64,000 bases of DNA from Gammaproteobacteria bacterium (lineage in GTDB: Bacteria > Pseudomonadota > Gammaproteobacteria > S012-40), in the NCBI GenBank assembly GCA_029881255.1, contig JAOUMY010000006.1, positions 62,001 to 126,000 of the forward strand, in the 5' to 3' direction. Position 1 is the first letter of the stretch. Each line of letters begins with the position of its first letter. Below are positions 1-9,148 of this stretch, piece by piece. The notes beneath the pieces are model-generated. The model saw only the letters and a list, made by a program, of their open reading frames with translations. It was not told where the DNA came from and ran no database searches. The position numbers and the translations under genes were made by a program.

Positions 1-1761
1 TACAAGCGCATACGTGCCGACATGACATCGCGCGGCGCGCGCTACAGTAGCAAGAGCGATTCCGAAATGGTCTTACACCTTTACCCTGAATTGGGTCTGG
101 AAGAAATGCTCAAACACCTGCGCGGCGAATTTGCATTTGCCTTGTTCGATAAGCGTCAAGACCGCCTGATGCTGGTGCGAGATCGTTTCGGGATTAAACC
201 GCTGTATTGGACTCAGGCCGGAGACACGCTGGTATTCGGGTCGGAATTGAAAGTCCTGTTTGCCCATCCCGAAGTGTCACGCAAGATCGATACACAAGGC
301 CTCTATCATCAACTCATGCAAACCATTGTTCCTGGCAGTACGCCGTTTGAAGGCATACAACAGGTACGTCCCGGACACATGCTCATCGTTGAGCGCCGTC
401 ATGGAAAACTCAAGATCGAAGAACGCAAATACTGGGACATGGATTTTCCGACCATGGACGAGCGCGCGCAGGTCGAAGACGATGAGTTTTATATCGAAGG
501 TGTGCGCCAACAATTGCTGGAAGCCGTCCAACTGCGTCTGGAGGCAGATGTTCCTGTTGCCTGTTATCTTTCAGGCGGTATCGATTCGTGTTCCATACTC
601 GGCCTGTCTTCTGCCAGTCAGCAATCACCGGTAAAGGCCTTTACGATCGGTTTCGACGATGCCGAATATGATGAGACGGCCATAGCCCAGGAGATGGCGC
701 AAACCGTTGGCGCCGATCACGACATCATGATGCTCAAGGCAGATCATCTTTACGACAATCTGGAACGCACCATCTGGCATACCGAGCGTTCCATCTACAA
801 CACGCTTGGCGTTGCCAAACTGCTGATGAGCGAGTACGTAAACAAGTCCGGATACCGTGTCGTCGTCACCGGCGAAGGTTCCGATGAACTCTTCTCCGGC
901 TATCCCGCCTTTCGGCGCGATATGTTTTTATACGGACTCGATCACCTGTCCCAAAGCGAGCGTGCTAGCTGGGAACAAATGCTCGGGGAAAGTAATAAGC
1001 TGTTCACGGGCGCCATGCTCGCCGACGAAGAGTATCGCGACCCGGCATTGGATAAGTTAGTCGGCTTCACCCCTAGTTGCCTGCAACCCTGGCTGAATAG
1101 CTCCAGGCATGCCCTGGGACTTATGCATCCCGATCGTTCTCAGTCGATGAGCGACTATCGTCCCGGCGACAGCCTGGCAGCAAATCTCGATGCCGATATG
1201 ATTGACGGCCGACATCCACTGGACAAGGCGCAATACGTTTGGATCAAGACTCAGTTAGAAGGCCAGATCCTGACCTGGGGTGGTGACCGTGTCGACATGG
1301 CTAACTCCATGGAGGCGCGCCCGGCCTTTCTCGATCACCACCTGGCGGAGTTTGCCTGTGCGATTCCACCTTCCATGCGCATCCGTGGGCGTACAGAAAA
1401 ATACGTATTGCGCGAGGCCATGAAAGGACTGTTACCAAAAGTACTTTATGAGCGTGAGAAGTTTGCTTTTATGGCCCCGCCAGCGCATACCGATCCCAGG
1501 AAATGGCAGGCCATGAAGGCCCTGGCCGATGACTTTCTTTCGCCTTCGTCTATCGAAGATGCCGGCTTACTCAATGCCGATGGCGTCGCCTCCCTGTTCT
1601 CCCTGCACGAAAGTGCTGACACGCCTGCTGCGACCCAGGTGCAACTGGATGCTGTCATTAATCATATGCTTAGCGTGCAAATCATGCATCGTCGACTGGT
1701 AGCCGACGACATTCCGAGGCTGGCGAAACAGAAGGCGGAACAGTTAGGCTGGCGCGTGTGA
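1..1761 (+). CDS. Glutamine-hydrolysing asparagine synthetase family protein (5' end outside window)
   Basis: The frame is open from base 1, so the start and the N-terminal nucleophilic Cys lie upstream of the window. What is visible begins in the glutaminase domain (motif VRDRFGIKPLYW) and continues into the synthetase domain, whose ATP-pyrophosphatase loop SGGIDS falls near base 580. The family moves ammonia from glutamine to an AMP-activated carboxylate, making asparagine or, in paralogues, other amides. The visible 586 residues plus the missing start would exceed the usual 550 or so of E. coli AsnB, which fits the larger amidotransferase paralogues found in polysaccharide or osmolyte clusters. 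The true acceptor cannot be told from here. Confidence 0.9.
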   Translation, partial: YKRIRADMTSRGARYSSKSDSEMVLHLYPELGLEEMLKHLRGEFAFALFDKRQDRLMLVRDRFGIKPLYWTQAGDTLVFGSELKVLFAHPEVSRKIDTQGLYHQLMQTIVPGSTPFEGIQQVRPGHMLIVERRHGKLKIEERKYWDMDFPTMDERAQVEDDEFYIEGVRQQLLEAVQLRLEADVPVACYLSGGIDSCSILGLSSASQQSPVKAFTIGFDDAEYDETAIAQEMAQTVGADHDIMMLKADHLYDNLERTIWHTERSIYNTLGVAKLLMSEYVNKSGYRVVVTGEGSDELFSGYPAFRRDMFLYGLDHLSQSERASWEQMLGESNKLFTGAMLADEEYRDPALDKLVGFTPSCLQPWLNSSRHALGLMHPDRSQSMSDYRPGDSLAANLDADMIDGRHPLDKAQYVWIKTQLEGQILTWGGDRVDMANSMEARPAFLDHHLAEFACAIPPSMRIRGRTEKYVLREAMKGLLPKVLYEREKFAFMAPPAHTDPRKWQAMKALADDFLSPSSIEDAGLLNADGVASLFSLHESADTPAATQVQLDAVINHMLSVQIMHRRLVADDIPRLAKQKAEQLGWRV

Positions 1762-1880
1762 AGAAAGGCTTTGACCGTGTGCAAAACGAAGCTGCTCAGT
1801 CATTCAGGCATGATATTTTCTGATAGACTCGATCACCTTATTTCACTTTTATTTTTTAAAAAAAAGCAGATATTAGCGCT

Positions 1881-1898
1881 GTACGAGATCGTTCGTAC
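1881..1898. promoter_or_regulatory. Palindrome GTACGA-N6-TCGTAC ahead of small exported protein gene
   Basis: A perfect 6-bp inverted repeat (1881-1886 and 1893-1898) with a 6-base spacer is followed by a T-rich run and then the AGGAG ribosome binding site of the gene at 1919. It could be an operator or a small hairpin in the leader. No known regulator is recognised. Confidence 0.3.
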
Positions 1899-1918
1899 TT
1901 CTTTTTCAGGAGAGTTAT

Positions 1919-2179
1919 ATGCGCTACATCCCACTTTTTTTGGGCTTGTTTCTATCCAGTGCCGTAATGGCAGAAGAAACCATGAAGAACTGGCCGTTAA
2001 AGGGTGAAAACGAGTCAGCCGCCGAAGTCCAGGCGGCCTATAAAGAACAATGTGAAGCTTGGTCAAAACAACGCGCCGAAGAAGGCATTAAAGCCGATGC
2101 CGACTACATCAACAAATGCACGCAAGGCATGACCGCAGTTTGGCCAGTTGGCGTAGACAATAGCAGTAGTGGCGAGTAA
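1919..2179 (+). CDS. Small exported protein, unknown function
   Basis: This encodes 86 residues. The first 18 or so form a signal peptide (MRYIPLFLGLFLSSAVMA) with an AxA-like cleavage site before EETMKN. The mature part is about 68 residues, charged and helical in appearance, with two cysteines (CEAW and NKCTQG) that could form a disulfide in the periplasm. A good ribosome binding site (AGGAGAG) lies 7-8 bases upstream of the ATG, and a strong terminator follows the stop, so it looks like a real single-gene unit. I do not recognise the family and assign no function. Confidence 0.75.
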   Translation: MRYIPLFLGLFLSSAVMAEETMKNWPLKGENESAAEVQAAYKEQCEAWSKQRAEEGIKADADYINKCTQGMTAVWPVGVDNSSSGE

Positions 2180-2202
2180 GCGGTTGTCGACCGGTTTTGC
2201 AC

Positions 2203-2227
2203 AAAACCCCGCCTTGCGGGGTTTTTT
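2203..2227 (+). terminator. Rho-independent terminator after small exported protein
   Basis: A 10-bp stem (2203-2212 with 2216-2225) with a CTT loop has a GC-rich core and ends in a run of six T. It lies 24 bases after the stop codon of the gene at 1919. Confidence 0.9.
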
Positions 2228-2292
2228 AATGCCTAGCGAAAAGAATCCATCTGGCGCTATACTCTGTGCAGAAATTAGGAGGAAGCCTAGCC

Positions 2293-2745
2293 GTGAAAAT
2301 TGGAGCACTCTGTCGTCAGCAATACCAGGTCGTGGAGGTTGAAACCTCTGTAGCGGAAGCTAGCCAACGGATGAATGATGCCCATATCCATGAGGTCATT
2401 GTGGTACGTCGATCGGAGATGGGTAACATACCCATCGGCACGCTTACCGACCATGACATCACTGCCGAACTTGCCGATGAAGAAGTCGACCTACGCGAAA
2501 TCAGCGTGCGGGATGTCATGAGTTTCAATATATTGCTCGCCTATGACTTTGAGGACTCCAGCACTATCATCGAGCGCATGCGCGCCGATGGCATACACCG
2601 CCTGCCCGTCGTGGATAAAAACGACGTCTTGCTTGGCGTAGTTTCACTAAACGACCTGGTGAATATTCCTGCTGAAAGTGGTAAGGATTTATCGACAATG
2701 TTGAGTCATCCGCATGAAGGACAGGCGAACCAATCCCTGAATTAG
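2293..2745 (+). CDS. CBS-domain pair protein
   Basis: I place the start at the GTG at 2293, since a strong AGGAGGA site sits 9 bases upstream; a GTG at 2266 in the same frame has no such site. The 150-residue product is essentially two CBS motifs: residues ~10-65 (including the pattern GTLTDHDI) and ~70-130 (including RLPVVDKNDVLLGVVSLNDL). CBS pairs bind adenine nucleotides such as AMP, ATP or SAM and act as regulatory modules. As a stand-alone protein its target is unknown. It is convergent with the DUF2802 gene, with only 31 bases between them. Confidence 0.85.
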   Translation: MKIGALCRQQYQVVEVETSVAEASQRMNDAHIHEVIVVRRSEMGNIPIGTLTDHDITAELADEEVDLREISVRDVMSFNILLAYDFEDSSTIIERMRADGIHRLPVVDKNDVLLGVVSLNDLVNIPAESGKDLSTMLSHPHEGQANQSLN

Positions 2746-2776
2746 CGTATGTTTGCGGCGTAGGTTCGAGGAGAGA

Positions 2777-3202
2777 TCAAACGGTTTGTTGTAGCGGCTC
2801 ATCTTCATGGATTTTTTGCAACAGGCTGAGCAATTCAATTTCACCTTTACTCAGACCGCTGGTCTCGGAAACTGATTCAACGGTTGCGCCATCGCGTATC
2901 ATCCGTATGGCATGTTGATAGGTCTGATAGGAAGGGTCTTTCAAGGTCAGTTGATCCTGCGCCTCCTCCAGCTTGGACATACGACGTTCTATCAGTTGCA
3001 AGCGCTTGCCCACACCCTTGGAAGAATCGTACAAACCCTTCACATCCCAGGAAAGCTCATTCATACGCTTATAAATTTCAGCGTTTTTCATTTTCTCCTC
3101 AGCAAGACGTTTGAGAAAGATGGCGGTAATCGCCATATTTGAAAGCGCCAGTATGGCGACCGCCGCCAGACCTAAAAGAATTGGGTTAAATTCGTATAAC
3201 AT
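2777..3202 (-). CDS. DUF2802 membrane-anchored protein, end of chemotaxis operon
   Basis: This 141-residue protein has one N-terminal membrane segment (residues ~7-28), a coiled-coil stretch (~30-90) and a C-terminal helix-turn-helix-like part (motif GATVESVSETSGLSKGEIELL). DUF2802 proteins occur right after the last cheW in polar flagellar clusters of Pseudomonas-type bacteria. The same position here, 54 bases downstream of cheW, supports a link to chemotaxis arrays or motility. The biochemical role is not known to me. Confidence 0.8.
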   Translation of the reverse strand: MLYEFNPILLGLAAVAILALSNMAITAIFLKRLAEEKMKNAEIYKRMNELSWDVKGLYDSSKGVGKRLQLIERRMSKLEEAQDQLTLKDPSYQTYQHAIRMIRDGATVESVSETSGLSKGEIELLSLLQKIHEDEPLQQTV

Positions 3203-3256
3203 ACATGATCACTATAACTTGCCTGATATAGACAAAGAGACGGGACACGCCGTTTA

Positions 3257-3733
3257 TCAAAAACCCGTCATGTCCTGTAGTTCTTCATTATTAAAAAGTC
3301 GATTCAGATCGACGAGGATTAATAGCTTCCCGTCCATGCTGGTCACGCCCTGTATAAAACGCGAGGCATCTTCGCTTCCAACATTGGGTGCCGCCTCAAC
3401 CTGCGACTGGGGGATATCGACAACTTCAGCAACACTGTCGACTAGCATTCCAACTTCCTGCCCATCCACATCGATAATCACAATTCGAGAGGAATCTGTC
3501 GTTTCAGTTGGCGGCAAACGAAATCGTTTACGCGCATCCATTACAGTCACGACGTTGCCGCGTAGATTGATGATGCCGAGCACGTAGTCTGGCGCGCCAG
3601 GCACCGGTGCAATCTCGGTCAGGCGTAATACCTCGCGAACCTGTGTTACGGCAATACCATACGTCTCCGTAGCCAGGTGAAAGGTTACCCAACGTTGGGT
3701 AGGATCTTCTTTCGTTTTGGTTTCAACAGCCAT
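3257..3733 (-). CDS. cheW: Chemotaxis coupling protein CheW
   Basis: This 158-residue single CheW-domain protein couples CheA to chemoreceptors in the cytoplasmic array. The conserved stretches VREVLR, APDYVLGIINLRGNVV and VVIIDVDG-like segments are visible, and length matches the family. Two in-frame ATGs exist at 3739 and 3733; the second has better spacing from a GGGA site, but the choice is not decisive. It lies downstream of the ParP-like gene and upstream of the DUF2802 gene, the usual order at the end of this cluster. Confidence 0.95.
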   Translation of the reverse strand: MAVETKTKEDPTQRWVTFHLATETYGIAVTQVREVLRLTEIAPVPGAPDYVLGIINLRGNVVTVMDARKRFRLPPTETTDSSRIVIIDVDGQEVGMLVDSVAEVVDIPQSQVEAAPNVGSEDASRFIQGVTSMDGKLLILVDLNRLFNNEELQDMTGF

Positions 3734-3818
3734 ATGCATTTCCCGTCGTGCAATGAAATTGAATGAAAAATTAATACAACAATACTAGTCTGGAGTACTC
3801 GCTCTAAAACACCAGGCG

Positions 3819-4841
3819 TTAACGTGGTATTTCAAGCTGCTGTCCCATCATTTCCAACAAACCCTGGCCATCGAGTAAAAACGTGCGCATCGAACGCACA
3901 TTACCCGCCATCCACGGGGACTCCTCTTTGCTACCACGCCATGTGACCTGGCGCTGGTTGATCTCGACCATATCCTGAACTTCGTCGCATAATATTCCAA
4001 CCGCGACGCCTTTGAGCCAGATAATAAACTGTTCTGTGGCGGCAACACGCAAGGCATGCATGCTCTGGGGAATAAATAGTCTACTGCCATCAACAACCAA
4101 AGCGCGTCCCTTGCCAGGTCGGTTGTATTCAAATATCCAGGGTGCGGCACCGGCAACAGGCGTAAGCTCTCTGTTTGGTTTGTCGATGTTTTCAAGCTCT
4201 GTCACTGAAATCATCAACTGCATTTGCGCCACGCGAAAACGCATCATTGAAAATCGGTCGCTGGCATAGTTGGGTATGATCTGTTGAGTGGTCTCGAATA
4301 TAATCGGCTTCGGTGCTGTAACCGGCGATTTCGCCTCGATGACTCCTGCACGTCTAAGTTTGGCCAGTGGTGTATCGTCGAGCTCATCATCACGCGTAAT
4401 CGCGTAGGACAGCATTTTTTCAGCCTCAGCGATCACTTCCGGATCATCAGAACAATCGCGGTATTCCACGGTGGAGCGATCATCCTCATTGTCGTTGTCT
4501 TCTACTTCATCGTCTGAAAAACGGTAGCCGTCGATATCATCGTTCTCGATTTCAAGTTGCTCGGATTCGAGAAGATCGCTTTCATCGCTTTGTGCCTCAT
4601 GCATTTCTAAGTCATGTGCTACAGCTTCCGGTATGCCGAGGTGTTGAGGCGATGCAGACAACTCCGCACTTTCTTCCACTTGATGGTTGCGCCCGGCGCC
4701 AACCAGTCCTGCGATATTTTCCGCAGCGCGTGCGGCACTAATCGATTCGTCGGCCTGGGTTTCCTGCAACAATACGTTTAAATAATCCATTACAGCGTCG
4801 GACTGCGCACTTAATTTCTTTTCTTTAGTATTGCTACTCAT
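3819..4841 (-). CDS. parP: ParP-like protein with C-terminal CheW-like domain
   Basis: The 340-residue protein has an N-terminal helix (DAVMDYLNVLLQE), a long acidic linker (about residues 60-150, rich in D and E) and a CheW-like domain in the last ~140 residues. In Vibrio and Pseudomonas the equivalent gene, between parA/parC and cheW, encodes ParP. ParP binds CheA and keeps arrays at the pole. The start is taken as the ATG at 4841, which overlaps the stop of the upstream ParA-like gene as ATGA, implying translational coupling; a TTG at 4856 is a weaker alternative. The name is inferred from architecture and position. Confidence 0.8.
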   Translation of the reverse strand: MSSNTKEKKLSAQSDAVMDYLNVLLQETQADESISAARAAENIAGLVGAGRNHQVEESAELSASPQHLGIPEAVAHDLEMHEAQSDESDLLESEQLEIENDDIDGYRFSDDEVEDNDNEDDRSTVEYRDCSDDPEVIAEAEKMLSYAITRDDELDDTPLAKLRRAGVIEAKSPVTAPKPIIFETTQQIIPNYASDRFSMMRFRVAQMQLMISVTELENIDKPNRELTPVAGAAPWIFEYNRPGKGRALVVDGSRLFIPQSMHALRVAATEQFIIWLKGVAVGILCDEVQDMVEINQRQVTWRGSKEESPWMAGNVRSMRTFLLDGQGLLEMMGQQLEIPR

Positions 4842-5632
4842 GATGCATTGGCCCAACGATGAGGTGTTTGTCGTACCTCAGATTTAAGAAGTGTCTGCAA
4901 AAGCTTTCGGTACGCTATCGCGCCACGCGCTTTTGGAAAGCTCAATGTCAGCGGCATATGTTGCGCACTGGCATCGCGGAAGCGGGTATCGACTGGAATA
5001 AATCCATCCCACAACTCATTTGGAAACTGGTGTTGTAAAATTTCCAGGCTGTCATTAGAAGCGCGCGTACGCGCGTCGAACATGGTCGGCACGATCAGAT
5101 AGGGCAATTTGTCCTGACGCGACTTACTAACCATATCCAGGGTATTAACAATACGTTCCAGGCCTTTCAGGGCGAGATATTCTGTCTGCACAGGAATTAT
5201 CAGTCGTTGACATGCGGCAAGCGCATTCACCATGAGTATGCCCAACACAGGCGGACAGTCCATCAACACATAATCATAGCGATCACTAAATGTTTTCAAC
5301 ACTTGGGAAACAACCAGACCTTTCCCAGCCTGTACGCCTAATTGTCTGTCCAGGGTTGCCATCGCGGAAGAAGCGGGAATCAAGTCGAGATTCTCGACCG
5401 GTGTTTTGACTATGACTTTATCCTGTTCCGTTGGATCATCACCAAACAATCCGTACACACTGTGTTCGATGGTATCGGGGTTTAAACCAAAATAAGAGGT
5501 CAATGAACCGTGAGGATCCAGGTCAAGTAACAAGACACTACGCCCCACTACTGCCAGTGGACCGGCGAGATTGACCACCGTGGTTGTCTTACCAACGCCG
5601 CCTTTTTGATTCGCTACTGCCCAGACTTTCAT
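4838..5632 (-). CDS. ParA/MinD-family ATPase of the chemotaxis cluster (ParC type)
   Basis: This 264-residue P-loop ATPase carries the deviant Walker A motif KGGVGKTT near its N-terminus and MDCPP as Walker B. In polar flagellates the ParA-like protein encoded between cheB and cheW (ParC in Vibrio) segregates chemotaxis arrays to the cell poles. The gene overlaps the ParP-like gene by 4 bases. A GAAGG site lies upstream of the ATG. A 155-base spacer to cheB could hold a promoter, but I found no convincing one. Confidence 0.88.
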   Translation of the reverse strand: MKVWAVANQKGGVGKTTTVVNLAGPLAVVGRSVLLLDLDPHGSLTSYFGLNPDTIEHSVYGLFGDDPTEQDKVIVKTPVENLDLIPASSAMATLDRQLGVQAGKGLVVSQVLKTFSDRYDYVLMDCPPVLGILMVNALAACQRLIIPVQTEYLALKGLERIVNTLDMVSKSRQDKLPYLIVPTMFDARTRASNDSLEILQHQFPNELWDGFIPVDTRFRDASAQHMPLTLSFPKARGAIAYRKLLQTLLKSEVRQTPHRWANAS

Positions 5633-5787
5633 CGCAATACCTTCGGAAAATCATTCATACATCGGAAATACACTCAACAATGCATATGAAATGCCAGTGT
5701 TTGTCATGAGAGGCCTAAAGAAACGGTCTATATAGAAGGTGAGTACATGTTCACAACGGTAGATTCGAGGTAATCGTTTGCTTTCGA

Positions 5788-6915
5788 TCAAATTTCCTGA
5801 ACAAGCGTATCGCCAACAACACCTAGCGCAAGCACCTTATCAACGATGCCAGCTTCTTTAACCGCAGCAGGCATACCGTAAACCACGCAGCTGACCTCGT
5901 CCTGTACCCAGATTGTGGCACCTAGTTTCTTCAATTTTTTGGCGCCTTCCCGTCCATCAGCGCCCATGCCGGTCAACACCAATGCTAAAACATCGCCGCC
6001 AAACGCATCGGCAACTGACTCGAAGGTAATATCAACACTCGGCTTATAGGTAGAATGCATGTCTCCCTCTCCCAGTTTGATAGTCGCTTCAGAACCACGT
6101 TTTTTGACGATCATCTGTTTTCCACCGGGTGCGAGATAGGCAACACCCGGTTTTAACATATCGCCGTCTTGTGCTTCTTTAACATGGATTTGGCATATCT
6201 CATCGAGTCGTTGAGCAAAAGCAGGGGTAAACGTTCCCGGCATGTGTTGGACCAACAATACCGGTACATGAAAATCCTGAGGCAATTTGGATAAAACCTC
6301 TTGCAAGGCAGCTGGCCCTCCAGTGGATGTTCCAATGGCCAACACGGAATATTGCTTTCCGGTTTTTCTGTGTCGAACCGACTCGCGACGCTCTGGTTGC
6401 GCAACAGGTGCAGGTTTAGGTTCAGGCGCTCTCGGTTTTGTTTCTGTGACCGCCGCCTTGGGCCTTTCCCGTTTCTTCTCCCACGGTACAGGTGGAGGAC
6501 TAACTGGCTGAATCACTGCACCCTTGGCAATGCTGATAATTCTTTCACACAGCATTTTTTTCGCTTCGTCTTTATTGCGCGTAATGTCTTCGAAACGTTT
6601 GGGAAGAAAATCGATGGCTCCCGCCTCAAGCGCGGCGAGAGTTGCACGCGCGCCTTCCATCGTAAGTGATGAAAACATCAAAATTCGGCTGGGACAGGAA
6701 CTCATAATTTTGCGCGTCGCGTCTATGCCGTTGAGGTTTGGCATTTCGACGTCCATGGTAATGACATCCGGCTTAAGCTTTATGACTTTTTCTACGGCCT
6801 CATTGCCGTCTTCAGCAGTGTCTATAACTTCAATCTGCGGATGTTCATTGAGTATATTGCTGATCTGTCGTCGAAAGAAGCTGGAGTCATCAACGACTAA
6901 AACCCGTACGGGCAT
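5788..6915 (-). CDS. cheB: Chemotaxis methylesterase/glutamine deamidase CheB
   Basis: CheB removes methyl groups from receptor glutamates and deamidates receptor glutamines. The N-terminal receiver (residues 1-~120) has the acidic pair D9/D10 and phospho-acceptor D55 in ITMDVEMP. A proline-rich linker (~140-180) precedes the CheB catalytic domain, with its Ser in GTSTGGP, His in VQHMPG and Asp in TGMGADG. The 375-residue length is typical. A GAGGAGA site lies 5 bases from the ATG, and cheA ends 10 bases upstream. No cheR partner is in the window. Confidence 0.97.
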   Translation of the reverse strand: MPVRVLVVDDSSFFRRQISNILNEHPQIEVIDTAEDGNEAVEKVIKLKPDVITMDVEMPNLNGIDATRKIMSSCPSRILMFSSLTMEGARATLAALEAGAIDFLPKRFEDITRNKDEAKKMLCERIISIAKGAVIQPVSPPPVPWEKKRERPKAAVTETKPRAPEPKPAPVAQPERRESVRHRKTGKQYSVLAIGTSTGGPAALQEVLSKLPQDFHVPVLLVQHMPGTFTPAFAQRLDEICQIHVKEAQDGDMLKPGVAYLAPGGKQMIVKKRGSEATIKLGEGDMHSTYKPSVDITFESVADAFGGDVLALVLTGMGADGREGAKKLKKLGATIWVQDEVSCVVYGMPAAVKEAGIVDKVLALGVVGDTLVQEI

Positions 6916-6925
6916 ACTGTTCTCC

Positions 6926-9139
6926 TCACGCTCGCCTTACATAGGCTTTCATCAAACTGGGGACGTCTAGTATCAAGGCAATACGACCGTCACCGGTGAT
7001 AGTCGCGCCGGACAATCCTTTGGTGCCATGCAACATTGCGCCTAAGGGTTTTATAACCACTTCTTCCTGGCCAACCAAGGTTTCAACCACAAAACCCGCG
7101 CGTTGATCGCCAATCGCGACCACAACGACGTGTCCATTGTTTGGATGCGCTTTCAATTTTCCATCTTTTTCAAGCCAATCACTCAAGAAGTAAATCGGCA
7201 ACGGCCTGTTACGCAACATAATCACTTTCTGGCCATCGACGATGTTGGTGTTTGAAAGATCAAGATTGAAAATTTCGCTGACGCTGACTAATGGCAATGC
7301 AAAGATTTGCGTTCCGAGCATTACCATCAGCGTTGGCATAATCGCCAGGGTCAAGGGCACTTTGATACTCAAGCGAGTACCGTGTCCCAGTGCAGAATCA
7401 ATATCCACAGAACCATTGAGCTGTACGATGCGTGTTTTGACGACATCCATGCCCACGCCGCGACCAGAGATATCAGAAATTTCATCTTTGGTCGAAAATC
7501 CCGGCGCAAAAATTAAATTATAGGCATCCCTGTTATCCATCCTCGCTGCCGCTTCTTCATCCATCAGACCTTTTTCAACCGCTTTCTGACGAAGGCGATT
7601 GGGATCCATCCCGGCACCATCATCCTGTATGGTTAACAGAATGTGATCACCCTCTTGCTCTGCCGATAGTATGACCGTACCAGCGCGCGGTTTACCGTTT
7701 CTCTCGCGTGTCTCTGGCTCTTCGATTCCGTGATCAACGGCGTTGCGCACCAGGTGAACCAGCGGATCAGCCAACGCTTCCACCAGGTTTTTATCCAGAT
7801 CGGTGTCTTCACCACGCAGCTCCAGATTGACTTCCTTTTTAAGGCTGCGCGCAAGATCTCGGACCACGCGAGGAAAACGACCAAAAACCTTTTTGATCGG
7901 CTGCATGCGCGTCTTCATTACAGACGTTTGCAAATCGGCGGTGACGAGATCCAGATTGGCTATCGCTTGCGAGAATTCTTCGTTACCTTGATTCAGCGTA
8001 CTCTGCAAGGTAACCAGACGATTACGCGCCAATACTAACTCACCAACCATGTTCATGATGTCGTCGAGTCGTTTGGTATCAACGCGTACTGTACTTTCAC
8101 CCTGTGGCGCGGCATCTTTCGCTGCCTTTCCCGCCGCGGGTTTCGCAGCGCTTTCAGCGGGTTTTGTTGGCGCCGGTGCAGATTTGGTTGGAGGCGCTGT
8201 GACAGCAGAAGATGCTGCAGGACTTCGCGCTGCAGGCGCGGCTACTGCTTCGGCATGAGCTCCACTAAATTGTCCCTTGCCATGTAATTCATCGAGTAAA
8301 TCTTCAAATTCGTCTTCCGAAATTTCTTCGCTGGAAACAGGCTTTGCTGGAGCGGCGGCGACTTCGCCCGGCGCTCCCTCGACCATGCCGAACTTTCCTT
8401 TTCCGTGCAAATCATCCAGCAAGCTTTCAAATTCGTCTTCAGAAATATCGTCACTGGTACTTGGTACTGCCGCTTCACCACTGGCTTTAAACTGCCCCTG
8501 GCCATGCAGCTCATCGAGCAGGCGATCGAATTCCTCTTCGGTAATCTCATCGGATTCTGGCGCAGCTGGAGGTGCTGCTGCATCAGCGCTAGCCTGGCTA
8601 GCGGTGTCCTCATCCAACGCATTCATCAGTTGCGCGAATTCCTCGTCGCTAAAATCGCCATCGGGTGTCGGTGCAGGCGTTTTGCTTGCAGGAGCTTGTT
8701 CAACAACGGGGGCGGGTGCTACGGGAGGCGCTTGCGCAGTTTCAGCAGACCCGTCATCTTTCAACAGCGCCTTTAACTGTACGATCAGTTCAGGATCTGC
8801 AGCATCAGGTTCAACGCGCTGGTGCAGACTTTCGAACATGGCGTTCAGACTATCAAGCACGCGCAACATCACATCCATGAGATGTGCTGTTACGGACTTT
8901 TCACCATTGCGTAACAGATTAAACACATCTTCGGCAACGTGACAAACTTCAACGAGCGACGTCAGACTAAGAAAGCTTGCGCCGCCCTTTATCGTATGGA
9001 AACCACGAAAAACTGCATTGAGCAGGTCTGTATCAGTCGGGCTCTGCTCAAGATCGACAAGCTGCTCCTGCAGCTTTTCGAGAATCTCGCCAGCCTCAAC
9101 TAAAAAGTCCTGTAATAGTTCTTCGTCTTCAAATGACAT
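6926..9139 (-). CDS. cheA: Chemotaxis histidine kinase CheA
   Basis: CheA autophosphorylates and passes phosphate to CheY and CheB. The order is: Hpt domain with the phospho-His in GFHTIKGG (residue ~48), a long Ala/Pro-rich linker, dimerisation helices (DDIMNMVGELVLARNR), the HATPase domain (VHLVRNAVDHG; DDGAGMD; GRGVGMDVV) and a C-terminal CheW-like P5 domain. The linker contains three good and one degenerate copy of an acidic helix motif of the form SEDEFxxLLDxLHGxGxF, and no obvious CheY-binding P2 domain. I prefer the ATG at 9139 because its AGGA site is better spaced than for the ATG at 9142. Confidence 0.97.
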   Translation of the reverse strand: MSFEDEELLQDFLVEAGEILEKLQEQLVDLEQSPTDTDLLNAVFRGFHTIKGGASFLSLTSLVEVCHVAEDVFNLLRNGEKSVTAHLMDVMLRVLDSLNAMFESLHQRVEPDAADPELIVQLKALLKDDGSAETAQAPPVAPAPVVEQAPASKTPAPTPDGDFSDEEFAQLMNALDEDTASQASADAAAPPAAPESDEITEEEFDRLLDELHGQGQFKASGEAAVPSTSDDISEDEFESLLDDLHGKGKFGMVEGAPGEVAAAPAKPVSSEEISEDEFEDLLDELHGKGQFSGAHAEAVAAPAARSPAASSAVTAPPTKSAPAPTKPAESAAKPAAGKAAKDAAPQGESTVRVDTKRLDDIMNMVGELVLARNRLVTLQSTLNQGNEEFSQAIANLDLVTADLQTSVMKTRMQPIKKVFGRFPRVVRDLARSLKKEVNLELRGEDTDLDKNLVEALADPLVHLVRNAVDHGIEEPETRERNGKPRAGTVILSAEQEGDHILLTIQDDGAGMDPNRLRQKAVEKGLMDEEAAARMDNRDAYNLIFAPGFSTKDEISDISGRGVGMDVVKTRIVQLNGSVDIDSALGHGTRLSIKVPLTLAIMPTLMVMLGTQIFALPLVSVSEIFNLDLSNTNIVDGQKVIMLRNRPLPIYFLSDWLEKDGKLKAHPNNGHVVVVAIGDQRAGFVVETLVGQEEVVIKPLGAMLHGTKGLSGATITGDGRIALILDVPSLMKAYVRRA
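8267..8653 (-). repeat. Tandem EF-LLDELHG motif repeats inside cheA linker
   Basis: In the CheA linker the motif (I)(S/T)E-E/D-EF-x2-LLD-E/D-LHG-x-G-x-F occurs three times, starting near residues 200, 233 and 274, with a weaker fourth copy near 164 (DEEFAQLMNALD). The copies are separated by Ala/Pro-rich spacers of 15-23 residues. They look like short linear binding motifs. In Vibrio the comparable CheA segment is the LID region, reported to bind ParP; that this repeat does the same is inference. Confidence 0.8.
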
Positions 9140-9148
9140 CATTCATTC

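Noticed and set aside
1771-2007. 78-codon frame overlapping the small exported protein
   Set aside because: Overlaps a gene with signal peptide, ribosome binding site and terminator.
8277-8942. 221-codon plus-strand frame opposite cheA
   Set aside because: Antisense to the Ala/Pro/Glu-rich linker of CheA; the Ser-rich composition is a by-product of the cheA codons and there is no ribosome binding site.
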